From Citrobacter sp. On2M (lineage in GTDB: Bacteria; Pseudomonadota; Gammaproteobacteria; Enterobacterales; Enterobacteriaceae): DNA of 64,000 nt. The stretch lies in assembly GCF_018035235.1 (NCBI RefSeq), contig NZ_WPCV01000002.1:372001-436000 (forward strand), read 5' to 3'. Shown piece by piece: positions 30,998 to 39,898 of this stretch. Made by a program: the position numbers and the translations under genes. A model generated the notes under the pieces. The model saw only the letters and a program-made list of their open reading frames with translations. It ran no database searches and was not told the DNA's origin. How positions within the stretch are numbered: the stretch's first letter is position 1; the number at the start of each line of letters is the position of its first letter.

Positions 30998-31494
30998 TGA
31001 GTAAGCCTCTTTGTTCAACAGGACTACGCTGGCTGTGGCTGGTGGTAGTCGTGCTGATTATCGATTTAGGCAGCAAATACCTGATCCTCCAGAACTTTGC
31101 TCTGGGGGATACGGTGTCGCTGTTTCCATCGCTTAATCTGCACTATGCGCGTAACTATGGCGCGGCGTTTAGCTTCTTAGCTGACAGCGGTGGCTGGCAA
31201 CGTTGGTTCTTTGCCGGTATCGCTATCGGAATTTGTGTCATTCTGATGGTGATGATGTATCGCTCAAAGGCGACGCAGAAGCTAAATAACATCGCGTATG
31301 CGTTAATCATTGGCGGTGCGCTGGGCAATCTGTTTGATCGCCTGTGGCACGGTTTCGTGGTTGATATGATTGACTTTTACGTTGGTGACTGGCATTTCGC
31401 GACATTCAACCTTGCCGATACGGCGATCTGTATCGGTGCGGCATTGATTGTTCTGGAAGGCTTCTTACCGTCGAAAGAGAAAAAAGCCGCATAA
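30997..31494 (+). CDS. lspA: Lipoprotein signal peptidase II
   Basis: Inner-membrane aspartyl protease that removes signal peptides from prolipoproteins after diacylglyceryl modification; it is the target of globomycin. The 165 residues contain four transmembrane helices. The catalytic aspartates sit in the conserved boxes [18 protein letters not shown] and [10 protein letters not shown], and [11 protein letters not shown] is the third family motif. It is coupled to ileS upstream. Confidence 0.98.
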   Translation: MSKPLCSTGLRWLWLVVVVLIIDLGSKYLILQNFALGDTVSLFPSLNLHYARNYGAAFSFLADSGGWQRWFFAGIAIGICVILMVMMYRSKATQKLNNIAYALIIGGALGNLFDRLWHGFVVDMIDFYVGDWHFATFNLADTAICIGAALIVLEGFLPSKEKKAA

Positions 31495-31500
31495 AAAAAT

Positions 31501-31578
31501 GCCGGATGGCGCTATGCTAATCCGGCCGACAATTTACTGCGATCCTTGTAGGCCCGGTAAGCGTAGCGCCACCGGGCA
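31501..31578. repeat. REP pair (BIME) between lspA and fkpB
   Basis: GCCGGATGGCGCTATG...ATCCGGCC at 31501-31526 is followed by GGCCCGGTAAGCGTAGCGCC...CCGGGC at 31551-31577, the usual opposed pair of REP units. It sits within the operon-like cluster, where it may reduce readthrough or stabilise the upstream mRNA. Confidence 0.85.
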
Positions 31579-31611
31579 GACAGGCGGCAGCAATTTTAAA
31601 GAGCAACCTGC

Positions 31612-32061
31612 ATGTCTAAATCAGTACAGAGTAACAGTGCGGTGCTGGTGCACTTCACCCTTAAGCTCGACGATGGCTCCACCGCAGAGTCAACCCGCAA
31701 TAACGGCAAGCCTGCGCTGTTTCGCCTGGGCGACGGTTCTCTGTCTGAAGGGCTGGAGCAACATCTGCTGGGGCTAAAAGAAGGCGATAAAACCACTTTT
31801 GCTCTGGAGCCGGATGCCGCCTTTGGCGTGTCAAGTCCGGACTTAATTCAGTATTTCTCGCGTCGGGAATTTATGGACGCGGGTGAGCCAGAAATTGGCG
31901 CTATCATGCTCTTTACCGCAATGGACGGCAGTGAGATGCCAGGCGTGATCCGCGAAATCAATGGTGACTCGATCACGGTCGATTTCAACCATCCGCTGGC
32001 TGGGCATACCGTTCATTTTGATATTGAAGTGCTGGAAGTCGAACCGGCACTGGAGGCGTAA
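31612..32061 (+). CDS. fkpB: FKBP-type peptidyl-prolyl isomerase FkpB (SlpA)
   Basis: A 149-residue cytoplasmic prolyl isomerase/chaperone of the SlyD-like FKBP group. The FKBP domain is split by an insert-in-flap domain at about residues 70-120. [18 protein letters not shown] and [21 protein letters not shown] are the typical opening segments. The metal-binding His-rich tail of SlyD is absent, as usual for FkpB. One base separates its stop from the ispH start. Confidence 0.96.
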   Translation: MSKSVQSNSAVLVHFTLKLDDGSTAESTRNNGKPALFRLGDGSLSEGLEQHLLGLKEGDKTTFALEPDAAFGVSSPDLIQYFSRREFMDAGEPEIGAIMLFTAMDGSEMPGVIREINGDSITVDFNHPLAGHTVHFDIEVLEVEPALEA

Positions 32062-32062
32062 A

Positions 32063-33013
32063 ATGCAGATCCTGTTGGCCAACCCGCGCGGTTTTTGCGC
32101 TGGCGTAGACCGCGCTATCAGCATTGTCGAAAACGCGTTGGCTATTTACGGCGCGCCGATTTATGTCCGTCATGAAGTGGTACATAACCGCTATGTGGTG
32201 GATAGCCTGCGCGAGCGCGGGGCCATTTTTATTGAGCAAATCAGCGAAGTGCCGGATGGCGCGATCCTGATCTTCTCTGCCCACGGCGTGTCTCAGGCGG
32301 TGCGTAACGAAGCCAAAGGCCGCGACCTCACGGTTTTTGATGCAACCTGTCCGCTGGTAACGAAAGTGCATATGGAAGTTGCCCGCGCCAGCCGTCGTGG
32401 CGAAGAGTCGATTCTGATTGGTCATGCCGGTCACCCGGAAGTCGAAGGCACGATGGGTCAGTACAGTAACCCGCAAGGGGGAATGTACCTGGTTGAATCA
32501 CCGGAAGACGTGCTGAAACTGAATGTGAAAAATGAAGGCAAATTATCCTTCATGACGCAGACCACACTCTCCGTTGATGATACCTCTGACGTCATTGACG
32601 CACTGCGCCAACGTTTCCCGAAAATTGTCGGGCCGCGCAAAGATGATATCTGTTATGCCACCACCAACCGTCAGGAAGCGGTCCGTGCGCTGGCGGAACA
32701 GGCCGATGTGGTGCTGGTGGTCGGCTCGAAAAACTCCTCTAACTCCAACCGTCTGGCTGAACTGGCCCAGCGAATGGGGAAAGCGGCGTATTTGATTGAC
32801 GATGCGACCGATATCCAGGAAGCATGGGTGAAAGAAGCCAGGTGCGTGGGCGTGACGGCTGGAGCCTCAGCGCCGGATATCCTGGTGCAAAACGTGATTG
32901 CTCGTCTGCAGGAGCTTGGCGGTGGGGAAGCTATTCCGCTGGAAGGCCGTGAAGAAAACATCGTTTTCGAAGTGCCGAAAGAGCTGCGTGTGGATGTTCG
33001 TGAAGTAGAGTAA
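32063..33013 (+). CDS. ispH: 4-hydroxy-3-methylbut-2-enyl diphosphate reductase IspH (LytB)
   Basis: The last enzyme of the MEP isoprenoid pathway; an iron-sulfur protein that reduces HMBPP to IPP and DMAPP. The ATG at 32063 gives 316 residues, as in E. coli. Cluster cysteines are Cys12 (RGFCAGV), Cys96 (DATCPLV) and the one in DDICYATTN near 197. Substrate-binding His41 and His74 (SAHGVS) are present. An upstream in-frame start inside fkpB is rejected on length and ribosome-binding-site grounds (TGGAGG precedes 32063). Confidence 0.98.
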   Translation: MQILLANPRGFCAGVDRAISIVENALAIYGAPIYVRHEVVHNRYVVDSLRERGAIFIEQISEVPDGAILIFSAHGVSQAVRNEAKGRDLTVFDATCPLVTKVHMEVARASRRGEESILIGHAGHPEVEGTMGQYSNPQGGMYLVESPEDVLKLNVKNEGKLSFMTQTTLSVDDTSDVIDALRQRFPKIVGPRKDDICYATTNRQEAVRALAEQADVVLVVGSKNSSNSNRLAELAQRMGKAAYLIDDATDIQEAWVKEARCVGVTAGASAPDILVQNVIARLQELGGGEAIPLEGREENIVFEVPKELRVDVREVE

Positions 33014-33039
33014 GTCTTTCAGGTTACGATTATGAGAAG

Positions 33040-33068
33040 ATGCCAGACTTAACGTCTGGCATTTTTTT
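33040..33068 (+). terminator. Terminator after ispH
   Basis: ATGCCAGAC, TTAAC, GTCTGGCATTTTTTT is a compact intrinsic terminator between ispH and rihC. It ends the ribF-ispH cluster, so rihC needs its own promoter or readthrough. Confidence 0.85.
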
Positions 33069-33079
33069 ATGGAGAAACC

Positions 33080-33994
33080 ATGCGCTTACCGATCATTCTT
33101 GATACCGATCCCGGCATTGATGATGCCGCCGCTATTGCCGCTGCGCTGTTTGCCCCTGAGCTGGATCTGCAACTGATGACTACTGTCGCAGGCAATGTGT
33201 CGGTGGAAAAAACTACCCGTAATGCGTTGCAACTGCTGCACTTTTGGAATGCGGATATTCCGCTGGCGCAGGGGGCATCAATGCCGTTGGTGCGACCGCT
33301 GCGTGATGCCGCTTCCGTACACGGTGAGTCCGGTATGGAAGGGTATGATTTTGTCGAGCACGACCGCCACGCGATGGCAAAACCCGCCTTCCAGGCCATT
33401 CGCGATGTGCTGATGCACGCCTCACCGCCCATGACGCTGGTGGCAATTGGCCCCCTGACAAATATTGCGCTGCTGCTGACTCATTATCCTGAATGCGTGT
33501 TCAACATTAAGCGCCTGGTGATTATGGGCGGTTCTGCCGGGCGCGGAAACTTCACGCCAAACGCCGAGTTTAATATTGCTATCGACCCCGAGGCCGCCGC
33601 GAAAGTCTTCCAGAGCGGGCTGGAGATTGTGATGTGTGGGCTGGATGTCACTAATCAGGCCATGCTCGCCCCGGACTACCTGGCGACGTTGCCTCAGCTT
33701 AACCAGACGGGAAAAATGCTGCACGCGCTGTTCAGCCATTACCGTAGTGGCAGTATGAATACGGGGCTGCGCATGCACGATCTGTGCGCTATTGCCTGGC
33801 TGGTGCGCCCGGAGCTGTTTACCCTGCAACCATGCTTCGTGGCGGTTGAAACCCAGGGCGAGTATACCTCGGGTACGACGGTGGTGGACATTGAAGGACG
33901 TTTAGGTCATCAGGCAAATGCGCAGGTCGCGCTGGGGCTGGACGTTGAGGGATTTCAGCAGTGGGTGGCAGAGGTACTGGCGCTGGCCCCGTGA
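33080..33994 (+). CDS. rihC: Ribonucleoside hydrolase RihC
   Basis: RihC hydrolyses both purine and pyrimidine ribonucleosides to base plus ribose for salvage. The 304-residue protein starts [19 protein letters not shown], the calcium-binding DTDPGIDD signature of inosine-uridine nucleoside hydrolases. The [25 protein letters not shown] segment supplies further active-site residues. The length matches K-12. In K-12 the next gene is dapB; here an insertion of about 7 kb follows. Confidence 0.97.
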   Translation: MRLPIILDTDPGIDDAAAIAAALFAPELDLQLMTTVAGNVSVEKTTRNALQLLHFWNADIPLAQGASMPLVRPLRDAASVHGESGMEGYDFVEHDRHAMAKPAFQAIRDVLMHASPPMTLVAIGPLTNIALLLTHYPECVFNIKRLVIMGGSAGRGNFTPNAEFNIAIDPEAAAKVFQSGLEIVMCGLDVTNQAMLAPDYLATLPQLNQTGKMLHALFSHYRSGSMNTGLRMHDLCAIAWLVRPELFTLQPCFVAVETQGEYTSGTTVVDIEGRLGHQANAQVALGLDVEGFQQWVAEVLALAP

Positions 33995-34026
33995 GGTTGT
34001 GATCCGGTCCGCAATATGCGGACAGA

Positions 34027-34056
34027 ATTAGCAGGTTAATCGATTAATCTGCTAAT
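34027..34056 (+). promoter_or_regulatory. LacI-type operator before the cupin gene pair
   Basis: The core GGTTAATCGATTAATC (34034-34049) is the exact reverse complement of the site at 39812-39827. Here it is embedded in a 30-base palindrome with 14 of 15 base pairs matching (outer arms ATTAGCAG / CTGCTAAT). A possible promoter (TTAGCA, 17 bases, GCTAAT) would place the operator in its spacer, consistent with repression. The gene starts 36 bases further on. Confidence 0.75.
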
Positions 34057-34091
34057 CTGATGCTGTTGTTCTCCTCGGGCCGGAGACACAT

Positions 34092-34655
34092 ATGAACCTT
34101 TCTGTTATCCAGCCACCGCAGGTGGCGTGGGCAAGCGGCGCTTTAGCCGATGGCCCATTATTGCGTAAATCCACCCGTATTCAGGATCTTACTGACGTTT
34201 TTGCCGATGAAATCGCCCGTCAACAGTTGACCGGCGAGCAGGTTGTGTATGACGTTGAAATGCTGGATACGTCTCCCGCTGAAGGCGAACTCTATACCGG
34301 CGTTACTCATCTTTATCCTGGCCGGGTTGGCTGCGAATATTTTATGACTCGCGGGCATTTCCATGCGCGCCGCGAACAGGGGGAAGTCTATTTTGGCCTG
34401 CGTGGCAAGGGCCTGCTGTTGCTGCAGACTGAACAGGGCGACGCGCGGTTGGAAAAGGTATTCGCCGGATCTGTCCACATCATCCCCGGTTTTACCGCGC
34501 ACCGGTTAATCAACACCGGGGAAGAGGTGCTGTCGGCGCTCGCCGTATGGCCAGGAATTGCGGGTCATGATTATGCGGCGCTCACCAGGGGCTTCAGAAT
34601 AAGAGTCTTTGAGGAGAATAAGACGGTCCAGGCGAAGGAGGTACAGAATGGCTGA
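34092..34655 (+). CDS. Cupin-type glucose-6-phosphate isomerase-like protein (first of pair)
   Basis: A 187-residue protein of the archaeal-type cupin phosphoglucose isomerase family (GPI), which interconverts aldose and ketose 6-phosphates using a metal ion. The cupin metal motif is GHFHARREQGEVYFGLRG split as GHFH then E...Y near residues 88-100, with a further His in PGFTAHRLIN near 137. Because enterics already have the ordinary Pgi, a dedicated substrate is likely. Its 3' end overlaps the next gene by 8 bases. The exact sugar phosphate is unknown. Confidence 0.8.
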   Translation: MNLSVIQPPQVAWASGALADGPLLRKSTRIQDLTDVFADEIARQQLTGEQVVYDVEMLDTSPAEGELYTGVTHLYPGRVGCEYFMTRGHFHARREQGEVYFGLRGKGLLLLQTEQGDARLEKVFAGSVHIIPGFTAHRLINTGEEVLSALAVWPGIAGHDYAALTRGFRIRVFEENKTVQAKEVQNG

Positions 34656-35430
34656 CTTAGCACATTCTTACGGCCTGGATATGACGGTCCATCATCACCC
34701 ACTTGGTTTTAGCTATGGGGACGACGTTACCGGACCGATGCCAGAGATTCGTCAACTCGATCACATTCGTGCCTCGCTGCGCGATCCGCACTGTGAAGGA
34801 CCGCAGGAGGTGTATGCCATTGCGATGGATGTTGCGCGAATGCAGGATCGCGAAGAATTGAAAAAGCGGATGCTGCTGTTTGGCGTGGTGACCTATGCAG
34901 CGGGAAGGTTGGGGAAAGAACCGGTGCGTAGTCAGGGACATGTTCATCGTATCAGTCAGCACAGCGGCTGGTCTCCGCCGGAGCTTTACGAAATCTGGCA
35001 GGGAAAAGCGATCATTTATATGCAGGAATATGTTGAGGATGACCCTGGCCGGTGTTTTGCCGTCATTGCCGGACCGGGAGAGAAAGTGCTGGTACCGCCC
35101 GGCTGGGGACATGCGACCATCTCCGCAGACCCGGATGTACCATTAACCTTTGGCGCGTGGTGCGATCGTGAATATGGTTTTGAGTACGACGCCGTGCGTG
35201 CACATAAAGGATTGGCATGGTATCCGCTACTGCAGGGCAACAACATTATCTGGCAGCATAATCCCCGTTATATTCCCGGACGACTGCAGGCCGTAACGCC
35301 CCGGCAATATACGGAGTTCTCGATTACTTCCGCGCCTGTTTACCAGCAATTCATCGAGGATCCAGCGCGCTTTCAATTTATCTCGCGTCCGGACAAACAC
35401 CCCGAACTGTGGCAAAACTTTCATCCATAA
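34648..35430 (+). CDS. Second cupin isomerase-like protein (GPI-like)
   Basis: A 260-residue protein whose centre resembles the cupin phosphoglucose isomerases: RSQGHVHRISQHSGWSPPE followed by LYEIWQGKAIIYMQ, and PPGWGHATIS supplies another metal-ligand His. The N-terminal region of about 70 residues and the C-terminal region of about 70 residues (NNIIWQHNPRYIPG) lie outside the cupin core. The ATG at 34648 has an AAGGAGG ribosome-binding site and overlaps the preceding stop, so the pair is translationally coupled. Whether it is catalytic or a partner subunit cannot be told from sequence. Confidence 0.72.
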   Translation: MADLAHSYGLDMTVHHHPLGFSYGDDVTGPMPEIRQLDHIRASLRDPHCEGPQEVYAIAMDVARMQDREELKKRMLLFGVVTYAAGRLGKEPVRSQGHVHRISQHSGWSPPELYEIWQGKAIIYMQEYVEDDPGRCFAVIAGPGEKVLVPPGWGHATISADPDVPLTFGAWCDREYGFEYDAVRAHKGLAWYPLLQGNNIIWQHNPRYIPGRLQAVTPRQYTEFSITSAPVYQQFIEDPARFQFISRPDKHPELWQNFHP

Positions 35431-35453
35431 AAAACCGGGGCATCGCCCCGGTT
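35429..35453. terminator. Terminator between the convergent cupin and PTS operons
   Basis: AACCGGGGC, ATC, GCCCCGGTT is a perfect 9-bp stem with six A residues on its left, giving a U-run on the minus strand for the PTS operon. It starts just after the second cupin gene's stop and may also stop that transcript. Confidence 0.85.
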
Positions 35454-35470
35454 GTAATGTTTTCTGTGTA

Positions 35471-36289
35471 TTAACCCGCAAACAGGCCCGTAGCGACGCC
35501 AAGAGCGGCCAGAATCAGCAGTAAAATCATCGCTTTCACTGGTGATACACCGCGCTTGGCCATCAGATACCAGGTGCCAAGCACCACAACCAGCGGCAGT
35601 AACTGCGGGAAGATACCGTCCAGCATCTGCTGAACGTGAATGTTCACCCCATCTTTAGTGATAAATTCCAGCCCGGTGCCAAGTTTCACGTAGCTTGCCG
35701 CTACGCCTCCCATGACAAATACTCCCAGCAGCGATAACGCTTCACGCAGACGGGCAGATTTGCTACTCACCAGCATTTCCACCGAGCCAGATCCCATTTT
35801 GTAACCTTTCAGGAACAGGAACCACGAACCAGGAATGATGATGGCCAGCCAGGCAACGGTATAAAACAGCGGTCCCAGAATGTTACCGCCGGCCGCCAGG
35901 GCCATGCCGATACTGAGCAGGATAGGGATCAACATCCCAGGGATCATGGAATCGCCGATCCCGGCGATCGGGCCCATCAGGCCAACCTTCAGGGTATTAA
36001 TGGTCTCGCCATCGATCGGCTCACCGTTCGCTTTTTTCTCCTCCAGCCCCAGCACCATGCCATTTACGATTGCGCCAATCTGAGGTTCCGTATTATAGAA
36101 CGAGGCGTGGCGGCGCAGCATTTCAGTACGTTGGGCTGGATCGGGATAGAGTTTTTTTGCCACCGGAAGCATGCTCAGACAAAAGCCAAAAGATTCCAGA
36201 CGTTCAAAGCTCATCGATGACAAGTTGTGCATCATCCATGCACGCCAGCAGCGGCGAAGATCTTTACGCGTAAGTGTACGTTCTTCCAT
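35471..36289 (-). CDS. PTS mannose-family EIID component
   Basis: A 272-residue membrane subunit of a mannose/fructose/sorbose-family phosphotransferase system. It begins MEERTLTRKDLRRCWRAWMM and continues with the typical FERLESFGFCLSMLPVAKKLY. The conserved loop VGLMGPIAGIGDSMIPGMLIP near residues 100-120 is a family hallmark. Hydrophobic helices occupy about 120-270. The start ATG overlaps the IIC stop (TGATG), giving translational coupling. It is the last gene of its operon. Confidence 0.9.
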   Translation of the reverse strand: MEERTLTRKDLRRCWRAWMMHNLSSMSFERLESFGFCLSMLPVAKKLYPDPAQRTEMLRRHASFYNTEPQIGAIVNGMVLGLEEKKANGEPIDGETINTLKVGLMGPIAGIGDSMIPGMLIPILLSIGMALAAGGNILGPLFYTVAWLAIIIPGSWFLFLKGYKMGSGSVEMLVSSKSARLREALSLLGVFVMGGVAASYVKLGTGLEFITKDGVNIHVQQMLDGIFPQLLPLVVVLGTWYLMAKRGVSPVKAMILLLILAALGVATGLFAG

Positions 36290-37089
36290 CAGAATTCATC
36301 CTCATCATCATCCACAACCGACTTTGCATTCGCGGTCTGCTGTGGTTCCGGTTTGTAGTTGTAATGGATCAACGCCAACAGCGAACCGACGATCACCAGC
36401 GCGACCATGTTGAGTTTTAAAAAGACGATGCAGACAAAACCCACGAGAAAGTAGATCAACATGGTGTAGTTTTTGATGATCTGTTTCAGCAAAATCGCGA
36501 TCCCGACGGCGGGTAAAATGCCGCCCAGTACGTTCATCGTCGACAAGACCATTTTCGGCAAACTGTCCATAAAACCGCTGATGTATTGCGCCCCAAAGTA
36601 GACGGCAATAAAGGTCGGTACAAAACGCAGGACAAAGTTTGTTACCTGTGGCCAGATGGCGCTGTTCAGGTAAATACCGCGTTCGTCGCCTCGTTCCAGC
36701 GCCACATCTGCCCGGTGATTCCAGAAGGAATTCAGTACCATCATCGCGTTAAACAAAATGGTTCCGGCTATACCGATGGTGGCTGCCAGCGCGACCGCAA
36801 CCTCGGGGCCTTTTCCTGAAAGGATACCTAAAGCAATTGCCGGGTAAGCAACAAAGTTGAGATCGGCCGGCATCGAACCGCCGGGCGTTACCATCGCGAT
36901 ATACACTGCCTGAACCGCGACGCCAATCATGATTCCGGTTTTAATGTCGCCGAGGATAATCCCGACCAACATTCCGGAAATCAGTGGGCGGGTGATCAGA
37001 TACCAGCCGCCGGTCAGTCCCAGAAGCCAGGGGCTGCTGAGGGCGCCGAGATAGCAAAGTATGCCAATCAACGTAGCTTCGATAATCAT
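36289..37089 (-). CDS. PTS mannose-family EIIC component
   Basis: A 266-residue permease subunit (mannose/sorbose IIC) with about seven hydrophobic helices. The conserved segment RPLISGMLVGIILGDIKTGIMIGVAVQ lies at about residues 34-60, followed by TPGGSMPADLNFVAYPAIAL. The C-terminal tail ends in the acidic run DDDEDEF, which is unusual in composition. It begins 10 bases after EIIB. With IID it forms the membrane channel; the sugar is not evident. Confidence 0.9.
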   Translation of the reverse strand: MIIEATLIGILCYLGALSSPWLLGLTGGWYLITRPLISGMLVGIILGDIKTGIMIGVAVQAVYIAMVTPGGSMPADLNFVAYPAIALGILSGKGPEVAVALAATIGIAGTILFNAMMVLNSFWNHRADVALERGDERGIYLNSAIWPQVTNFVLRFVPTFIAVYFGAQYISGFMDSLPKMVLSTMNVLGGILPAVGIAILLKQIIKNYTMLIYFLVGFVCIVFLKLNMVALVIVGSLLALIHYNYKPEPQQTANAKSVVDDDEDEF

Positions 37090-37099
37090 CGTACGCTCC

Positions 37100-37594
37100 T
37101 TATTTCAGCTTCTGGCGTGCGTCCTGCCAGCTGTAGCTACTGGCATCAGGAACCAGGCGAAACTCAACCAGATGTCCATGCTGCGTCAGCCAGTCAAAGG
37201 CGGCAATTTCATCCCCGTTGACCGACTGATTCGGGCCGATGGTGGTAGTATCAGCACGAGCACTCATTGGACCCACATTAATCTTGCCGTTGGCATTTTT
37301 CAGGCTGATACCCGCTTCTTCAATGCGCTTGAGCGTGACGGGAGATTTGCCAATGACGAAATAACGCTTTTCGCTGGCAATGACTTTCGGCAATTTTTCA
37401 ATCGCGGTAGCCGTATCAAATAACCAGACTTTAGTGTCCTGTACGGCGCCTTTCATCACCGAGGAGAGCAGAGGGTCGGCCGCGACGGCGTCGTCTATAG
37501 CGACAATCCCGTCACAGGGCAGCTCTTTGGCCCAACGTGTCACGAGCTGCCCATGAATTACGCGGTCATCGATACGTACAAAAGAAATACTCAT
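37100..37594 (-). CDS. PTS mannose-family EIIB component
   Basis: A 164-residue cytoplasmic subunit that carries phosphate from IIA to the incoming sugar. It starts MSISFVRIDDRVIHGQLVTRW, and the phosphorylated histidine is His15 in RVIHGQ, the signature of mannose/sorbose IIB proteins. PMSARADTTTIGPNQSVNGDE lies in the conserved central region. It is a separate protein rather than fused to IIA as in E. coli ManX. It lies 11 bases downstream of IIA. Confidence 0.92.
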   Translation of the reverse strand: MSISFVRIDDRVIHGQLVTRWAKELPCDGIVAIDDAVAADPLLSSVMKGAVQDTKVWLFDTATAIEKLPKVIASEKRYFVIGKSPVTLKRIEEAGISLKNANGKINVGPMSARADTTTIGPNQSVNGDEIAAFDWLTQHGHLVEFRLVPDASSYSWQDARQKLK

Positions 37595-37605
37595 AATGGT
37601 TTCCT

Positions 37606-38034
37606 TTAAAAATCGTCGGACTGAACGGATAAAACCGGGGCGGCTTTAATCAGCGTGGGTACTGTTAACGCCAACAGCTCGACGGCTGCGGCATGAACAT
37701 CCGTTAAATGGCAGATCTCCTCACTTTGTAACAGCATCGGGAAATTAACGCCCGCGACGACAGCAACGGGAGGAACCGTTTGTGCAGAAAACGCATGATG
37801 GCAGGCGACATTCCACGGCGTACCGCTTTGCATGTCACACAGCACCAGAACGCCGTCAGCGTCTTTTCCCGCACTCGCGAGAACCTGGGTGAACGTCTGT
37901 TTAAACCCTTCAATACCCGCCTGTTCACTCAGCGTGACGGGGAAAACGTGCGGTAATTCTCCATAAACCATACGACCGCTGGCGAGAAGCGCTTCCGCCA
38001 GGGGACCATGGGTGGCAACAATAACGTTAATCAT
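37606..38034 (-). CDS. PTS mannose-family EIIA component
   Basis: A 142-residue IIA domain protein. MINVIVATHGPLAEALL places the HPr-phosphorylated histidine at residue 9. VLVLCDMQSGTPWNVACHH is the conserved DxxxGTP region. I chose ATG 38034 because a GAGGAT ribosome-binding site precedes it and it lies four bases after the preceding gene's stop. The separate small IIA supports a four-subunit PTS. It receives phosphate from EI/HPr encoded elsewhere. Confidence 0.9.
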   Translation of the reverse strand: MINVIVATHGPLAEALLASGRMVYGELPHVFPVTLSEQAGIEGFKQTFTQVLASAGKDADGVLVLCDMQSGTPWNVACHHAFSAQTVPPVAVVAGVNFPMLLQSEEICHLTDVHAAAVELLALTVPTLIKAAPVLSVQSDDF

Positions 38035-38038
38035 GCGC

Positions 38039-39784
38039 TTATCCTCTAACCCAGGCTTTAATCGTGGCGAGCTGTTGACCGATGCCTTTGCCAAAAGGCG
38101 AAATGCGATACTCTCCTACGGCGGCTGGGATGATAAAGGTCTCTGCATAGTTGACGACGAACGGGGGAAATGCGCCGTTCGGGCTTTCGACAACGGCCTG
38201 CGCGCCTTCGACCAGGTTCAGGACGTTGACGCCGCCATGGGTATGGTGAGTGACGGGCGCCGTAAACCAGTGGCGACGCGTTTCGATAAATTCGCGTTCG
38301 TGCATCCCGGTTCTTTCTTCCCGCCAACCGTCACCTTCAGCGATGGGTTCAATACGGTTGATCAGGTTGTCGTGCACCCATTGCGTGTCGCGCTGCCAGT
38401 CAATAACCTGCTGACCGTGATCAAGATGCACAGGGCGCGGTAAGCCGTCTAAGCCTAAACGACCCCAGTCCCATAGCTTGAAGGTGAAAATATAAGGTGT
38501 TGCGCTGATCTCCAGCACCATGGTTCCTGCTCCCGAGCAATGTACGGTGCCGGCGGGGATCAGGAAGTGATCATGTTTATGCGCGGGGATCTGATTCACG
38601 AATCGCTCATCATCAAAGATTTTTTCGCCACGTCCTGCGGCCCGGAGATCATCGAGCATATCCTGCGGTGCGATCCCAGTTTTTGTCCCGAGATACACCA
38701 CGGCCCCCGGTTCGGCTTCGAGAATGTAATAGCTCTCATCCTGGGTATAGTGCATACCAAACTGCTGCTGTATGTATTCGGTGAGCGGATGAACCTGGAA
38801 GCTCAAATTCTGCCCGCCAATGGTGTCAAGGAAGTCAAAACGGATCGGGAATTCCGCGCCAAAGCGCGCGTGAACTTTTTCACCCAGCAGGGGGCGCGGA
38901 TAAGTTAATACCAGGTCCTGAGAAGGGATCTCGATCCGCACGTTGCCAAAACGCAGTAACAGGCTGTTTTCCTCGGGCACGCAATCAAAACACCACGCGT
39001 AATTGGGGGCTGAGGGATCGAGATCGAAGTGTTGTTTCATCCATTGGCCGCCCCAGACGCCAGGGTCAAAGAAAGGGGCAACGCGAAACGGTTGTTCGGT
39101 TGTTTGTTGCAGGCCAGCGCGTAGCGCGTCACCGCTGACCATCGCGGGATTACTTTCTACCGTGGTATCAAGCAAATAATCGGCGCGTTTGAGTAACGGT
39201 GTTTTGTGTCTGTCGAATACCCGCCATTCAATGAAAAAAGCACGTTTGTAACGACGAAGAATATCTTCATCCTGGTTTTCTGCCCCCCAGTTTCCCAGCC
39301 CGTCATGGCGCATACGCTGTTGAATTTCCCAACGGGGAAGATCGGCATAAACCAGTATGTCACCAGAATGTGCCAGCGCAGCGCCAGAGCCGTACACCAC
39401 GACAAGCCCTTCGGTAACGGCATCAATTTGTTGGCGGAGCTGGCGGAGTTTATTGCTATCAAAAAACTCATCCAGATGGTGGCAGGAGAGAACACCAAAT
39501 ACGCGATCGTCGGTCAGGTTGCGCGCCAGTAAATGATGCAGGGCCTGCTCATCGCGGCGGGCGGATTCAATATTCAGCACCAGTGCGGCATCTAACGTCG
39601 TAACGAGCTGTTGCTCCAGCTCGTCAAGCCGCACGCCCGGATAGCAATCGACGATCAATACGGTTTTTGCTGCATCAGAAACTCTGGCGTTAAGCACTGA
39701 ATGGATCGACGACCACCCCTGCCAGGCGTGGTTGTCATAGCCCTGAACGGTAACCTCAGGGAATTTATTATAAGTTGTATGCAT
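38039..39784 (-). CDS. Class I mannose-6-phosphate isomerase-like protein with extra N-terminal domain
   Basis: A 581-residue protein. The C-terminal part (about residues 225-581) is a type I phosphomannose isomerase: LSFQVHPLTEYIQ and YTQDESYYILEAEPGAVVYLG hold zinc-site residues, and HDHFLIPAGTVHCSGAG is the second signature. The first 220 residues form another alpha/beta domain: VLIVDCYPG, VVVYGSGAAL and DILVYADLPRWEIQQRM resemble the lid and core of uridine-kinase-like folds, but no GxxxxGK P-loop is present. It is the first gene of the PTS operon. Ordinary ManA is about 390 residues. Substrate unknown; the sugar imported by the PTS is the natural candidate. Confidence 0.8.
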   Translation of the reverse strand: MHTTYNKFPEVTVQGYDNHAWQGWSSIHSVLNARVSDAAKTVLIVDCYPGVRLDELEQQLVTTLDAALVLNIESARRDEQALHHLLARNLTDDRVFGVLSCHHLDEFFDSNKLRQLRQQIDAVTEGLVVVYGSGAALAHSGDILVYADLPRWEIQQRMRHDGLGNWGAENQDEDILRRYKRAFFIEWRVFDRHKTPLLKRADYLLDTTVESNPAMVSGDALRAGLQQTTEQPFRVAPFFDPGVWGGQWMKQHFDLDPSAPNYAWCFDCVPEENSLLLRFGNVRIEIPSQDLVLTYPRPLLGEKVHARFGAEFPIRFDFLDTIGGQNLSFQVHPLTEYIQQQFGMHYTQDESYYILEAEPGAVVYLGTKTGIAPQDMLDDLRAAGRGEKIFDDERFVNQIPAHKHDHFLIPAGTVHCSGAGTMVLEISATPYIFTFKLWDWGRLGLDGLPRPVHLDHGQQVIDWQRDTQWVHDNLINRIEPIAEGDGWREERTGMHEREFIETRRHWFTAPVTHHTHGGVNVLNLVEGAQAVVESPNGAFPPFVVNYAETFIIPAAVGEYRISPFGKGIGQQLATIKAWVRG

Positions 39785-39811
39785 TTTCTGTCTCCGTGTT
39801 GGCTTATTTAA

Positions 39812-39827
39812 GATTAATCGATTAACC
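39812..39827 (-). promoter_or_regulatory. Operator O1 of the isomerase-PTS operon
   Basis: GATTAATCGATTAACC is the exact reverse complement of the operator at 34034-34049. It lies 28 bases upstream of the isomerase ATG, a position suited to blocking transcription. The central AATCGATT with its CG core is typical of LacI-family sites. Confidence 0.75.
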
Positions 39828-39842
39828 TTATTTTCATAGTGT

Positions 39843-39859
39843 GGTTAACGCGATTAACC
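39843..39859. promoter_or_regulatory. Operator-like palindrome with longer spacer
   Basis: GGTTAACGCGATTAACC has the same GGTTAA / TTAACC arms as the other operators, but five rather than four central bases. It may be an auxiliary, weaker site. Confidence 0.5.
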
Positions 39860-39898
39860 CGCCATAATCTGAAACCAGTGCGATGAAAAGCACGCTGG

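Noticed and set aside
33999-34014. A possible CRP site (TGTGATCCGGTCCGCA) before the cupin operon
   Set aside because: Only the left half matches the consensus, so I did not list it.
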